A DNA stretch of 64,000 nt. Source: Alphaproteobacteria bacterium (lineage in GTDB: Bacteria > Pseudomonadota > Alphaproteobacteria > Micropepsales > Micropepsaceae). The DNA is taken from the NCBI GenBank assembly GCA_021325375.1, contig JAJPHG010000042.1, forward strand, positions 1-64,000. The letters are read 5' to 3'. A program made the translations under genes and the position numbers. Of this stretch, positions 8,688 to 17,700 are shown one piece after another. The first letter of the stretch is position 1; every line of letters begins with the position of its first letter. Under the pieces are notes generated by a model that worked only from the letters and a program-made list of their open reading frames with translations, had not been told where the DNA came from and did no database searches.

Positions 8688-8744
8688 GCGAATGGCGAGT
8701 AGCGAATAGAGTTCTATTCGCTATTCGCCATTCCCTATTCGCTT
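8688..8744. repeat. Family D inverted repeat, copy 1
   Basis: Iterated GCGAATGGCGA and GTAGCGAATAG units on the left half pair with CTATTCGCTATTCGCCATT on the right half. It sits between the stops of two convergent genes, so it could act as a bidirectional hairpin. A second copy is at 33.9 kb. Confidence 0.75.
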
Positions 8745-8748
8745 AGTT

Positions 8749-9888
8749 CTACTTCCTCGCGGCGAGCGCCCAGAGCTTGGCGACGAGCATCTCGTTGGGC
8801 GTGCCCTGGACCTTGCCAAAGGCGCGCACCGCCTGGTCCTTCTGGCCGGCGGCGAGATAGGCCTGGCCGAGACGCGTCTGGGCGTTGGTCATGTCGGCCT
8901 TGTCCTTGGCGATGCCCTGCTGGATGAGGCCGACGGCGTCGTTCGCCTTGCCCTGGCCGATCAAATCCTCGCCGAGCTTGACGAGCGCGTCGCCCGACGG
9001 CGCGGCCTTGGCGGCGGCGAGCTGCTTGGGCCAGCTCGCGACGTCGGCCTGGGCCTGGCTCGTCGCCATGCCCATCAGGCGCGGCGTCGAGGGATCGGTG
9101 AGCAGCTTGGCGTCGATGCCCTTCTGGATCACGGACTGGGCCTCGGCGTTGAAGCCGAACTCGATCGCGAGCTTGGCGAGCAGGGTGTAATCCTTGGCGC
9201 CGCTCATCGTGCCGGTGATCATGCGGATGCGGTAGAGGTCCAGCGTCTGGTGGTCCTTGAGCGCCTTGGCGTGCTCGGCGGAGGACAGGAGCTGGCCCCA
9301 ATATTCGGTCTTGCCGGTGCGCGCGACGAGCTCGGTGAGCGTCTCGGTCTGGGTAGCGTCGTCGCCGGCGCCGAACGCGCAGGCGCGCTCGATCTGCAGC
9401 ACCAGCTCGCTGGCGCCGCTGCCGAAATGGCCCTTGATGTACTTCACGCATTCGGCGTTGCGGCCGAGCCTGTAATAGGCGGTCGCGACCGCGGCCATGT
9501 CGTTGCCGTCGAGCTGGCCGTGCATCTCGTCGGCGTCGGACAAGACCGCGCTCCAGCGGCCCGAGCGGTAGTCGTTCGAGAACTTCGCCTTGGGGCCCGA
9601 GCCGCCCTGCTTGGATTCGATATAGGACTTCATCTGCTCGACGACGCGGCTCTCTTCCGGCGTCAGCCCGCCGACGCCCTCGGCCTGGCGGACCTTCGCC
9701 ATCGCGCCGGAGTAGTTGCCGGACGCGGCCATGCTCTGCGCTTCCTGGAGCGGCTTGCCGACGGCGGAGCGCACTGCGGCGTCCGCGGGTACGGTCAGCG
9801 TGAGGCCGGTCCCCGCCACGACGGCGGCACCGAGAAGGAAGGCCGCGACCTTGGTACGGAGCGCGGTGCGGAAATCTTGGGCAGTCAT
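8749..9888 (-). CDS. Exported TPR-like protein of the TonB/Exb operon
   Basis: 379 residues from the ATG at 9888. The N-terminus has a long hydrophobic signal (VAAFLLGAAVVAGTGLTLTV). The rest is Ala/Leu/Gln-rich helical repeat, ending with TPR-like units such as GDALVKLGEDLIGQGKANDA and ARLGQAYLAAGQKDQAVRAF. It follows exbD after 85 nt on the same strand and is the last gene of tonB-exbB-exbD-exbD. TPR proteins are known in this position in Caulobacterales-type Ton clusters, where they are thought to sit in the periplasm and help energise receptors. That role is by context only. Confidence 0.7.
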   Translation of the reverse strand: MTAQDFRTALRTKVAAFLLGAAVVAGTGLTLTVPADAAVRSAVGKPLQEAQSMAASGNYSGAMAKVRQAEGVGGLTPEESRVVEQMKSYIESKQGGSGPKAKFSNDYRSGRWSAVLSDADEMHGQLDGNDMAAVATAYYRLGRNAECVKYIKGHFGSGASELVLQIERACAFGAGDDATQTETLTELVARTGKTEYWGQLLSSAEHAKALKDHQTLDLYRIRMITGTMSGAKDYTLLAKLAIEFGFNAEAQSVIQKGIDAKLLTDPSTPRLMGMATSQAQADVASWPKQLAAAKAAPSGDALVKLGEDLIGQGKANDAVGLIQQGIAKDKADMTNAQTRLGQAYLAAGQKDQAVRAFGKVQGTPNEMLVAKLWALAARK

Positions 9889-9973
9889 TTCGAGAACCTC
9901 GTCTTCAAACACACGGCCTCAAGGCCAGACATGCGGACAGCATGCTCCCTTTTCGCCGCGATAACCCCTCACA

Positions 9974-10402
9974 TTATTGGTATTGCGCAGTGTCCGAGAA
10001 CCCGATCTTGGTGATGCCGATACGTTGCGCATCGGCGAGCACCATCGCGACGTTGTCATACTTCGCGAGCTTGTCGGGATTGAGATGGATTTCCGCCTGC
10101 AGCGGAAGCTCCTTCTGGGTCTCCGCGAGGAAATAGGAATCCATCGTGGAGCGGTCGATCGGCGCGCCGTTCCAGGTGATCGTGCCGTCGAAATCGACGC
10201 CCAGATTGACCGGCGGGGTCAGGGGCGGCGGCGGCTCGGTCTTCGGCGGCTGCGGCATGTCCAGCTTCACCGCATGGGTCTGGATCGGCAGCGTGATGAT
10301 GAGAAGGGTGAGAAGCACGAGCATGACGTCGATGAGCGGCGTGGTGTTCATCTCCACCATCACCTCGCCTTCGCCGCTTGCCGGACCGACACTGCCTGCC
10401 AT
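9974..10402 (-). CDS. exbD: ExbD/TolR family biopolymer transport protein (second copy)
   Basis: 142 residues. A short cytoplasmic N-terminus leads into one membrane helix with NTTPLIDVMLVLLTLLIITL. The Asp in this helix is the proton-path residue of ExbD/TolR. A proline-rich stretch (PQPPKTEPPPPLTPP) and a periplasmic domain follow. 33 nt downstream of the other exbD. Two exbD genes in a row are usual in this type of cluster. Confidence 0.9.
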   Translation of the reverse strand: MAGSVGPASGEGEVMVEMNTTPLIDVMLVLLTLLIITLPIQTHAVKLDMPQPPKTEPPPPLTPPVNLGVDFDGTITWNGAPIDRSTMDSYFLAETQKELPLQAEIHLNPDKLAKYDNVAMVLADAQRIGITKIGFSDTAQYQ

Positions 10403-10435
10403 GACGTACTACCTTCTACCTTTCAAATGGGACGC

Positions 10436-10891
10436 TTACGGACCTTCGTTGCGCGGCTCGGTGAGGAACCCGACTTTCAGGATGCCTGCCTGCTGCGCCG
10501 CGAAGATCACGCGGCCCACCGCCTCGAAACGCACGTTGCGGTCGCCGCGGATGTGCACCTCGGGCATCCGCTCCGCGCTCAGGCCACGGGCCTGGGCGCG
10601 GCGCAGCGCGTCGATGAAGCGGTCGCGGAGCTCCGACGATTCGATCGGCTGGTTGTTGTAATAGACGTTCTCGTCCTTATCGATCGCGATGACGATGTTT
10701 TCCGGCTTCGTCTGCGTGGCGATGTTGCGCTGGTTGGGCAGCGTGACGGGAACCGTCTTCACGATCACCGGAATGGTGACCAGGAAGATGATGAGCAGCA
10801 CCAGCATCACGTCCACGAGGGGTGTCGTGTTGATGGTGGTGTTCAGTTCGGCTTCGTCCTGGCCGCCGTCACCCTGAACGTTCATCGACAT
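10436..10891 (-). CDS. exbD: ExbD/TolR family biopolymer transport protein (first copy)
   Basis: 151 residues. The transmembrane helix NTTPLVDVMLVLLIIFLVTIP carries the conserved Asp, and the periplasmic domain ends with AAQQAGILKVGFLTEPRN. It lies 33 nt after exbB. The two ExbD copies differ mainly in the linker: this one lacks the proline-rich run. They may therefore form a mixed complex with ExbB. Confidence 0.92.
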   Translation of the reverse strand: MSMNVQGDGGQDEAELNTTINTTPLVDVMLVLLIIFLVTIPVIVKTVPVTLPNQRNIATQTKPENIVIAIDKDENVYYNNQPIESSELRDRFIDALRRAQARGLSAERMPEVHIRGDRNVRFEAVGRVIFAAQQAGILKVGFLTEPRNEGP

Positions 10892-10924
10892 GCGTGCGAT
10901 CTCCTACAAACCGTAATCCGAAGC

Positions 10925-11767
10925 TTATTTGCTCTTCGAGATCAGGTAGGTCTGCAGGTCGCCCGCGAAGCCGCGAAGCTTCTCGGTGATGACCTTGTTG
11001 CGGCGGACGAGGAAGTTGTAGCAGAGCACCGCGGGCACGGCCACGAACAGACCGATCGCGGTCATGATCAGCGCCTCGCCCACCGGACCGGCGACCTTGT
11101 CGATCGAGGCCTGGCCGGCGACGCCGATGGCGATGAGCGCCTGCAGAATGCCCCACACCGTGCCGAACAGACCGACGAACGGCGCCGTCGAGCCGACCGA
11201 GGCGAGGAAGGCGATGCCGCCCTGGAGACGGGCATTGGCGTCCTCGAGTTGACGGGTCAGCGACATCGCGATCCAGTCGTTCAAGCCGACGAGCGAGGTG
11301 CCGCCCTGGCTGGCACGCACGCCGCTTTCGGCGATGAGGCGGAACATCGAGTTCTTGGGCAGCTTGTCGATGCCCTCGTTGAGCGTGCCCGACGACCAGA
11401 AGCGGCGCTCGACCGAACGCGCCTGGCCGAGGATGCGGCTCTGCTCGAGATACTTGACGAAGAAGATGTACCAGCTGCCGACCGACATGATGCCGAGAAG
11501 CGCGAGCACGCCGAGCGACACCGGGTTGCCCTTATGGATGATGTCCATCAGGCCGTAGGGATTGTCCTGGTCCGCGGAGGTCTGCGGCTTGTTGGGCGCG
11601 GGCGGGGTGACGGTCGGCGTGGTGGCCGGCGCAGCCGTCGGGGCCGCGGTCGGAGCGGCCGTCGTCGAGGCCGGCGGCGTCGCGGGCGCGGCGCCGTTGT
11701 TCTGGGCCAAGGCCGGGCCCGCCATCAACACGACGGCGGCCACGATCGTCAGGTATTTCGAGATCAT
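10925..11767 (-). CDS. exbB: ExbB/TolQ/MotA proton channel protein with N-terminal signal
   Basis: 280 residues. A signal peptide (MISKYLTIVAAVVLMAGPALA) and an Ala/Thr/Pro-rich stretch of about 40 residues precede the ExbB core, as in the long alphaproteobacterial ExbB form. The core has three membrane helices. AFLASVGSTAPFVGLFGTVW carries the conserved channel Thr and Pro-Phe signature, and GEALIMTAIGLFVAVPAVL is the last helix. Together with the ExbDs it forms the motor that powers TonB-dependent receptors such as the one at 47.7-50.9 kb. Confidence 0.93.
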   Translation of the reverse strand: MISKYLTIVAAVVLMAGPALAQNNGAAPATPPASTTAAPTAAPTAAPATTPTVTPPAPNKPQTSADQDNPYGLMDIIHKGNPVSLGVLALLGIMSVGSWYIFFVKYLEQSRILGQARSVERRFWSSGTLNEGIDKLPKNSMFRLIAESGVRASQGGTSLVGLNDWIAMSLTRQLEDANARLQGGIAFLASVGSTAPFVGLFGTVWGILQALIAIGVAGQASIDKVAGPVGEALIMTAIGLFVAVPAVLCYNFLVRRNKVITEKLRGFAGDLQTYLISKSK

Positions 11768-11800
11768 TTTTTCGGTACTCCAGGTTAATTCCCATAAGAA

Positions 11801-11823
11801 GGGCCGATCCCCTCGATCGGCCC
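11801..11823 (-). promoter_or_regulatory. Intercistronic hairpin between tonB and exbB
   Basis: GGGCCGATC (11801-11809) and GATCGGCCC (11815-11823) form a perfect 9-bp stem with a 5-nt loop in the 72-nt gap between tonB and exbB. No T-run follows on the minus strand, so it is more likely an mRNA stability or partial attenuation element than a terminator. Confidence 0.55.
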
Positions 11824-11839
11824 TAAGCTCGTTGATCCT

Positions 11840-12469
11840 TCAATGCAGCTTCCACACGACGTTGGCCTGCCACCCAGGCGTCTCCACCGGGTTGCCGTCC
11901 TGGCTGGCGGGCTTGTACTTCCAGCGCTCGGCGCAGGTGATGGCGGCGTTGTCGAGACGGTCCGAGCCGCTCGACTTGGCGACCGTCACGTTGCTCACGC
12001 TTCCATCGGTCATCACCTTGAACGACAGCGTCGTCGTGCCTTCCTCGTTCAGGCGCACCGAGACTTCGGGATAGCGATCGAGGCAGGAATGCGCGCGGCC
12101 GATCGAGACCGGCGTCGAGACCGCCTGGTGGACCACCACCGGCGGCGGCGGCGGCGGCTTGTTCGTCACCGTGATCGGACTGGGCGCGGATTCCGTCTGG
12201 ATGTTGATCACAGGCGGCGGCGCGGTCGGCGGCGGCGGAATGTCGACTTGCGGCGGCGGCGGCGGCGGCGGCTTGGGAGTGATCTTCTCCTGCTGCACGT
12301 CGACCTTCAGCACGTCGGGAAGCTTCTGGATCATCGTCGCGGCGAGGCCGGAGACGATCGCGTAGACGAAGCCCGCTTGAAGTGCGACGGCGGCGACCAT
12401 ACCTAAAGCGCGCTGCGGCGTGAACGCCCGCTGCGGGATGGTGCGCATGCTGTGGAATGGCTGGTCCAT
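11840..12469 (-). CDS. tonB: TonB family energy transducer
   Basis: 209 residues from the ATG at 12469. One N-terminal membrane helix (ALGMVAAVALQAGFVYAIVSG) is followed by two proline clusters (PKPPPPPPPQVDIPPPP and NKPPPPPPVVVH) that span the periplasm. The C-terminal domain contains YPEVSVRLNEEGTTTLSFKV and ends WKYKPASQDGNPVETPGWQANVVWKLH, a recognisable TonB fold. It is the first gene of the cluster and carries a Cys pair in the C-terminal domain (SCLDRYP and TCAERW). It probably contacts TonB boxes of outer-membrane receptors. Confidence 0.92.
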   Translation of the reverse strand: MDQPFHSMRTIPQRAFTPQRALGMVAAVALQAGFVYAIVSGLAATMIQKLPDVLKVDVQQEKITPKPPPPPPPQVDIPPPPTAPPPVINIQTESAPSPITVTNKPPPPPPVVVHQAVSTPVSIGRAHSCLDRYPEVSVRLNEEGTTTLSFKVMTDGSVSNVTVAKSSGSDRLDNAAITCAERWKYKPASQDGNPVETPGWQANVVWKLH

Positions 12470-12633
12470 GGGTCTATTCTGGCCTGGCAAGACTAAACGC
12501 GGCGCAGAGGACAAATCCTCCGCGACGGAGCGGTGAACTCACGTAACCCCCTTCGGGCGCCCCCGTTTCGGAGCGCTTCGTCGATCTTGGTTTCATCGTA
12601 GTCATCGTTTTTAGATCGGTCCAGTCTTTCGAT

Positions 12634-12666
12634 TGGTTAACTCTGTCTCATATCCTATCTGGTTAA
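12634..12666 (-). promoter_or_regulatory. Paired TTAACCA boxes in the tonB upstream region
   Basis: On the minus strand TTAACCA occurs twice, at 12660-12666 and 12634-12640, 26 bp apart, in the only AT-rich stretch of the 564-nt region between tonB and gloA. TTAACCAT is one reported form of the CtrA half-site, so these may be CtrA-type sites, but the eighth base is wrong in both. The rest of 12470-13033 holds no convincing gene. An interrupted dyad, GGGAAC-N6-GTTCCC, lies at 12675-12692. Confidence 0.3.
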
Positions 12667-13033
12667 AACTAGTAGGGAACCGGATTGTTCCCTTTTCGAC
12701 CCTGTGGATGAAACATTTCCCAACGCGATAAGGGCTCGACCGGTTCCGTCTTCGCGCGTCTCCGGCGCGCCTCCAAACGGCGTCACGGCTTCGTCATCAC
12801 CGGCCCGTCCGCAACGCGACGGGACGTATCGCCCCACATTTTCAAGGCCTTATATTCGGCGGTGATGGCGAAATTGCGTTTGTGACAAGGCGAAAAAGAA
12901 TCTTGCGTGCGCAGTTTCGTCGCATGCCGCGCCAACGTCCGGACGCACGCATTCGCGGTTGTCGCGGCGGACGGCGATGCTAGGGTCGCGTGATCCACCC
13001 CGTGACGATCAGCAAAAAGTGAAGGCAAGCGAC

Positions 13034-13474
13034 ATGCGCTATCTCCACACCATGGTTCGAGTGGCCGACCTGGACGCGGCGCTCGACTTCTATTGCGCCA
13101 AGCTCGGGCTCGCCGAGATTCGCCGAATCGACAACGACAAGGGCCGCTTCACGCTCGTCTTCCTCGCGGCCCCCGAAGATGCCGAACGCGCCGCGCGCGA
13201 CCAGGCGCCGATGGTCGAGCTGACCTACAATTGGGACAGCGAGAACTACACGGGCGGACGAAACTTCGGCCATCTCGCCTACAGGGTGAAGGACATCTAC
13301 GCGCTGTGCGCCGGGCTGATGGCGGCCGGCGTCACCATCAACCGCCCGCCGCGCGACGGCCACATGGCGTTCGTGCGCTCGCCCGACGGGATCTCGATCG
13401 AGCTTCTGCAGGACGGCGGCAGCCTTCCTCCCGCCGAGCCCTGGGCCTCGATGCCCAACACGGGGACGTGGTGA
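13034..13474 (+). CDS. gloA: Lactoylglutathione lyase (glyoxalase I)
   Basis: 146 residues from the ATG at 13034 (GAAGGCAAG upstream as ribosome site). It is a single VOC-fold chain with the four expected metal ligands in place: His5 (MRYLHTMVRV), Glu62 (MVELTYNW), His80 (NFGHLAYRV) and Glu123 (ISIELLQ). The short form without the eukaryotic insertions fits the Ni2+-dependent bacterial class. It isomerises the glutathione hemithioacetal of methylglyoxal to S-lactoylglutathione in the cytosol. Followed by a family C repeat and then the threonine aldolase. Confidence 0.93.
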   Translation: MRYLHTMVRVADLDAALDFYCAKLGLAEIRRIDNDKGRFTLVFLAAPEDAERAARDQAPMVELTYNWDSENYTGGRNFGHLAYRVKDIYALCAGLMAAGVTINRPPRDGHMAFVRSPDGISIELLQDGGSLPPAEPWASMPNTGTW

Positions 13475-13570
13475 CGCTTCGAGGCTCGCTTTGCTCGCAC
13501 CTCAGCGTGACGCAGTTCATCCGTCATCCTGAGGTGCGCGCGGCACGGCCGCGCGCCTCGAAGGAGGACG
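13475..13570. repeat. Family C inverted repeat, copy 1
   Basis: CTTCGAGGCTCGCTTTGCTC at the left is matched in inverted form by GCGCGCCTCGAAGGAGGACG at the right, with CACCTCAGCGTGACG and CGTCATCCTGAGGTG as inner arms. The right end contains AAGGAGG directly before the ATG of the threonine aldolase gene. Confidence 0.8.
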
Positions 13571-13571
13571 G

Positions 13572-14591
13572 ATGAACTTCACGAGCGACAATTGCTACGG
13601 CGCGGCCCCAGAAATCCTGGCCTCGCTCGCACGCGTCAACGAAGGCGCGCAAGCCTCCTACGGCGACGACGCGGTGAGCGCGCGGCTGGCGCGCCGTTTC
13701 GCCGAGATCTTCGAGCGCGAGGTGGCGGTCTTTCCGGTGATCACCGGCTCGGCCGCGAACGCGCTTGCGCTTTCGAGCCTGGTGCCGGCGCATGGCGCGA
13801 TCATCGCCCACGCGGCATCGCATATCTCGACCGACGAATGCGCGGCGGTGGAGTGGTTCACCCACGGCGCCAAGCTCGTGACGCTGGACGGCGCGAACGG
13901 CAAGCTCGCGCCGGACGCGATAGAGGCCGCGATCGCCCGTTTCGAAAAGGGCTCGGTGCATCACGCCCAGCCCGCCGCGGTGAGCATCACGCAGGCCAGC
14001 GAGCTCGGCACGGTCTATGGCGTGGACGAGATCGCTGCGATCGCGCGCGCGGCACACGCCCAAGGCCTGAAGCTGCACATGGACGGCGCGCGCTTCGCCA
14101 ACGCGCTCGCCCATCTGGGCTGCAGCGCGGCCGAGCTCACCTGGCGCGCGGGCGTCGACGTGCTCTCCTTCGGCGCCACCAAGAACGGCGCGGTGGCTGC
14201 GGAGGCGGTCGTCTTCTTCGATCCCGCGGCGTGCGGCGATTTCGTCTGGCGGCGCAAGAAGGCCGGCCATCTCATCTCCAAGCAGCGCTTCGTCTCGGCG
14301 CAGCTCGAGGCCTATCTCAGCGACGGGTTGTGGCTGCGCAATGCCGCCCGGGCCAACGCGCTTGCGAAGCGCCTGGCGCAGGGCCTGGGCGTCGAGACGG
14401 AGTTTCCCGTCGAGGCGAACGAGGTCTTCGCGCGCCTGCCCGACGCCACGGCGGCAAGGCTGCGCGCGGGCGGCGCGCGATTCTACGATTGGGAGCCGCC
14501 CAGGGGCGGCCGCACGCTCGTGCGCCTGGTGACCTCGTTCGCGACACGCGAGGAGGACGTCGACAAGCTCATCGCGCTGGCGCGGGGGTGA
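13572..14591 (+). CDS. ltaE: Low-specificity L-threonine aldolase
   Basis: 339 residues, fold-type I PLP enzyme of the beta-eliminating lyase/threonine aldolase family. It begins MNFTSDNCYGAAPEI, the usual start of this family, and has LHMDGARFANAL, whose Asp contacts the PLP ring. The PLP-binding Lys lies in SFGATKNGAVAAEAVVFF. It cleaves L-threonine and L-allo-threonine to glycine and acetaldehyde. The ribosome site AAGGAGG lies inside the end of a family C repeat, 6 nt before the ATG. A second family C copy follows the stop, so this gene is framed by two repeats. Confidence 0.9.
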   Translation: MNFTSDNCYGAAPEILASLARVNEGAQASYGDDAVSARLARRFAEIFEREVAVFPVITGSAANALALSSLVPAHGAIIAHAASHISTDECAAVEWFTHGAKLVTLDGANGKLAPDAIEAAIARFEKGSVHHAQPAAVSITQASELGTVYGVDEIAAIARAAHAQGLKLHMDGARFANALAHLGCSAAELTWRAGVDVLSFGATKNGAVAAEAVVFFDPAACGDFVWRRKKAGHLISKQRFVSAQLEAYLSDGLWLRNAARANALAKRLAQGLGVETEFPVEANEVFARLPDATAARLRAGGARFYDWEPPRGGRTLVRLVTSFATREEDVDKLIALARG

Positions 14592-14596
14592 GACGC

Positions 14597-14703
14597 GTCG
14601 TCCTTCGAGGCTCGCTTCGCTCGCACCTCAGGATGACGCTACTGTTAGAAATAGACACGTCACCCTGAGGCGCCCGCCGAAGGCGGGCCTCGAAGGGCGA
14701 CGT
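14597..14703. repeat. Family C inverted repeat, copy 2
   Basis: CGTCCTTCGAGGCTCGC and CACCTCAGGATGACG at the left are matched by CGTCACCCTGAGGCG and GGGCCTCGAAGGGCGACG at the right. It fills the gap between the convergent ltaE and the autotransporter gene and may act as a bidirectional hairpin. Confidence 0.8.
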
Positions 14704-14718
14704 GTCGCTTGGCGCTTC

Positions 14719-17700
14719 CTATATCCTTCCCAGCAGGTGGATCGTGCCGACCTGCGTCGTGGCGCCGTTAGTGCCGCGGACGAAGTCGTAACTCGCGCCC
14801 AGCGTCCAGGCATCGGTCGTGGCGGCGAGCGACGCGCCGGCGACGAAATTGCCCTGCGCCGGATCGGGGCCCTGCAGCGTGGTGATCTGCCCGGGTCCCG
14901 TGCCCGTCGAATTGCCGAAGGCATAGGCGAATTTGAGCTTCGTCGGGTCGTTGAGGAAGTCGTAGCGGTAGCCGACCCGCATGTCGGGCTGCACGAAGAA
15001 GTCGCCGAAGTTCAGGTCCTCGCGGACTTCGGTCCCTAAGAAGGCGCGCAGCGAATTGGCGTAGTAGGACTGGGTCATCAGATCCATGCCCTTGCCGTTG
15101 CCGGTCGCCGAGGTGCCGGCCACGAGGTCGGGATGCGTCTCGGTGTAGCCTTCCTCGCGCATCGCCATGCCGTCGATGGCGAGCTGCGGGGTGATGGTCG
15201 TGGAGCCGTAGGCCAGGATCGCGCCGGTCGTCATGCCGAGCGCGCCCATCTCGCCCGGACGATGGCCGTCGGCCTCGTCCTGGAACGCCGTCGGCGCCGC
15301 GCCGTTGGCGCCAGGGATCGTCAGGTCGATGAAGCGCTTGGACTTGACGTCGAAGTAGCCGAGATCGGCCTTGGTATCGAGGAACAGGCCCTTGCCGCGC
15401 CAGTCGGTGTAGCCGGTGAGCATGTACCACAGCGTGTTGGAGTGGCTGTCGCGCGGATACGGCTCGATGATGTCGCCGGAGTAGAAGCTGAACGCGCCGC
15501 CGTACCAGCCGGTCTTGGGATCGCCGCCGTCCATGCCGAGCACGAAGCCGAAGCCGTGGTCCTTGAAGCCGGTCTGACCCGTGCTCCTGTCGCCGGGATC
15601 GCTCACGAACTCGGCGAACTCCTGGCCCCAGAGCGTGACCTCGCCGTCCTGCTTGCCGTACATGCGCAGCATGCGCTGGCGCGCGGCGACGGGGCCGCTG
15701 GACTGGTCGGTGAGCGCGACCGCGATGGCGCGCGCGCCGCCCGAGACGTCGGGCGCGGCCTGCTCATAAGCGCGTTGCGCCTGGGTCTGGTTGGTGATGC
15801 CGGCGACGAAGGCCGCGCCGAGCTTGTCGTCGTTGCCGAGCGCCACGTTGGTGATCGGCAACATCTGCGCCGCGTAGCTACCCGGCTTGAATCCCAGTTC
15901 CTGCGCGGTCTTGGGATCGACCGTCAGGATCAGCGCGTCGGTGTCGGGACTGTCGGTGGTGTCGAGCGACATCGTGGCGGAGTCGAACAGGAACGGAAGG
16001 TCCTGCGCGAGCTCGGCGTTGTAGGTGTTGAGCTGCGACTGGTCGACGGTGATGCCGCCCTTGGGCGCGGTGAAGAGCGTGAAGATCGAATTGCTCGGAA
16101 CGAAGCTGCCATAGGTGATGTTCAGGTTCGCGCCGTCGTTGATGTTCACGCTGTGCAGGGCGTCGACGATGCCGGACTTGAACTCCTCCAGCACCGTCAG
16201 ATTGAGCGTGCCGGTGTTCTCGACGGTGAAATCGTAGGCAGTGAGCGCCTGGCTGTCGTTCAAGAGGTTGAGCGTGCCGCCCGCGCGGATGTCGACGGTG
16301 ACCCCCAGTCCCGGGTCGGCGAGGATCGTGCCGGTGACGGTGGCGAAATTGCCGATGAAAAGCTTGTCGCTGCCCGGCGTGGCGCCGCCGCCGCCATAGG
16401 TGATGTCGCCGTTGATGGTCGCGGTGTTGGTCGTCGTCGCGCCTTCGACGTCGATGACCTGGTTGTCGCCCGCGCCGAAGATGATGGCGCCGGTGATCGT
16501 CGCGGCCGACTGCGCCGTCGCCTGATTGAGGATGAGAACGCCATGGGAGGCGACCGATCCGTCGGCGTCGCCGGAGAGGTCGATGGCGATCGCCTTCTGC
16601 GTGTCGTTCTGGAGCGTCGACACCGCGGCCGCGATCGTGCCGTTGTTCTCGATGAAGGCGAGCGTGCCCGAATTGTCGACGATGGCGCGCGCCTCGAGGA
16701 TCGTGGTGTCGATCGGGTCCGTCGTCGTGGCCACGGCCGAGATCAGGCCCTCGTTGATGATCGAGCCCAGATAAGCGTTCGTGCCGATGCTGATCGCGGT
16801 GGCTTCGCCGTTCGCGGCGCCGCCGACGGAGGCGATGATCCTGCCGGCCCCGGCTTCGGAGGAGTTGACGAAACCGGCTTGGTCGATGGCCTTGGCACCG
16901 CAATACTGGAAGCCGTCGATGCTGGTGCCCGTGCAGCCGCCGGAGAACTGCCAGATGTCGCCCGTGAAGGTCTTGCCGTCCGTCGTGGTCACGCCGATAT
17001 AGGCGAAGCCGCCGAAGGCGATCGCGTCGGCGTCGGTGATCGTGGTGGCGCCCTTCAGGTCGGTGGCGACCGTCTGGATCGTGCCCGAATTGAAAATTCC
17101 GCCCGTCAGCGTCGTGGTGGCGATCGTGTTGCCGCCGCCGATGAACACCGCCTCGGTGCTGTCGTTCGAATTCGAGGACGACGAGATGATCGAGCCGCGG
17201 TTGTAGAAGGAGAAGCCCGGATCCAGGGCGTCGGTGTAGGTGCCGATGACGATCGGCGCGACGGTCGTCGCGGTTTCGAGCGTCGGGCTGATCTCCACGG
17301 TCGGCGCGATGCCCTGCGAGGAGATCGACGCGGTGGCGATCGTGTCGCCCGAGAAGGTGGGACCGGCGTTGTAGATGCCGCCGGCGATGTTGCCGCCGAT
17401 GGCCAGCGCGATGCCCGCCACGTTGTTGCCGGTGGTCGCCGTGAGCGAGCCGGTCTTGGCCACGACGCTGATCGTTCCGTTGACGATCAGCGAGCCGAGG
17501 CTCGTGGCCGCGCAGGTCGTCGTCACGCTGGGATCGCAAGGATTGAGGCTGCCGGTCAGCAGGATGCCCTGCGCACCGGAGCCGATCGCGTCCACGCCGG
17601 TGCCGGTGCCGACCGTCACGTTGCCGTAGATGGCCCCGGCCAGATCCATGCCGATGCCGGGGGTGGTGGTCGGGCCCGCGCTGCCGGTGATATTCACGCC

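Noticed and set aside
12655..12837. 60-aa minus ORF in the gap upstream of tonB
   Set aside because: No ribosome site, no conserved-looking domain, and codon use unlike neighbours.
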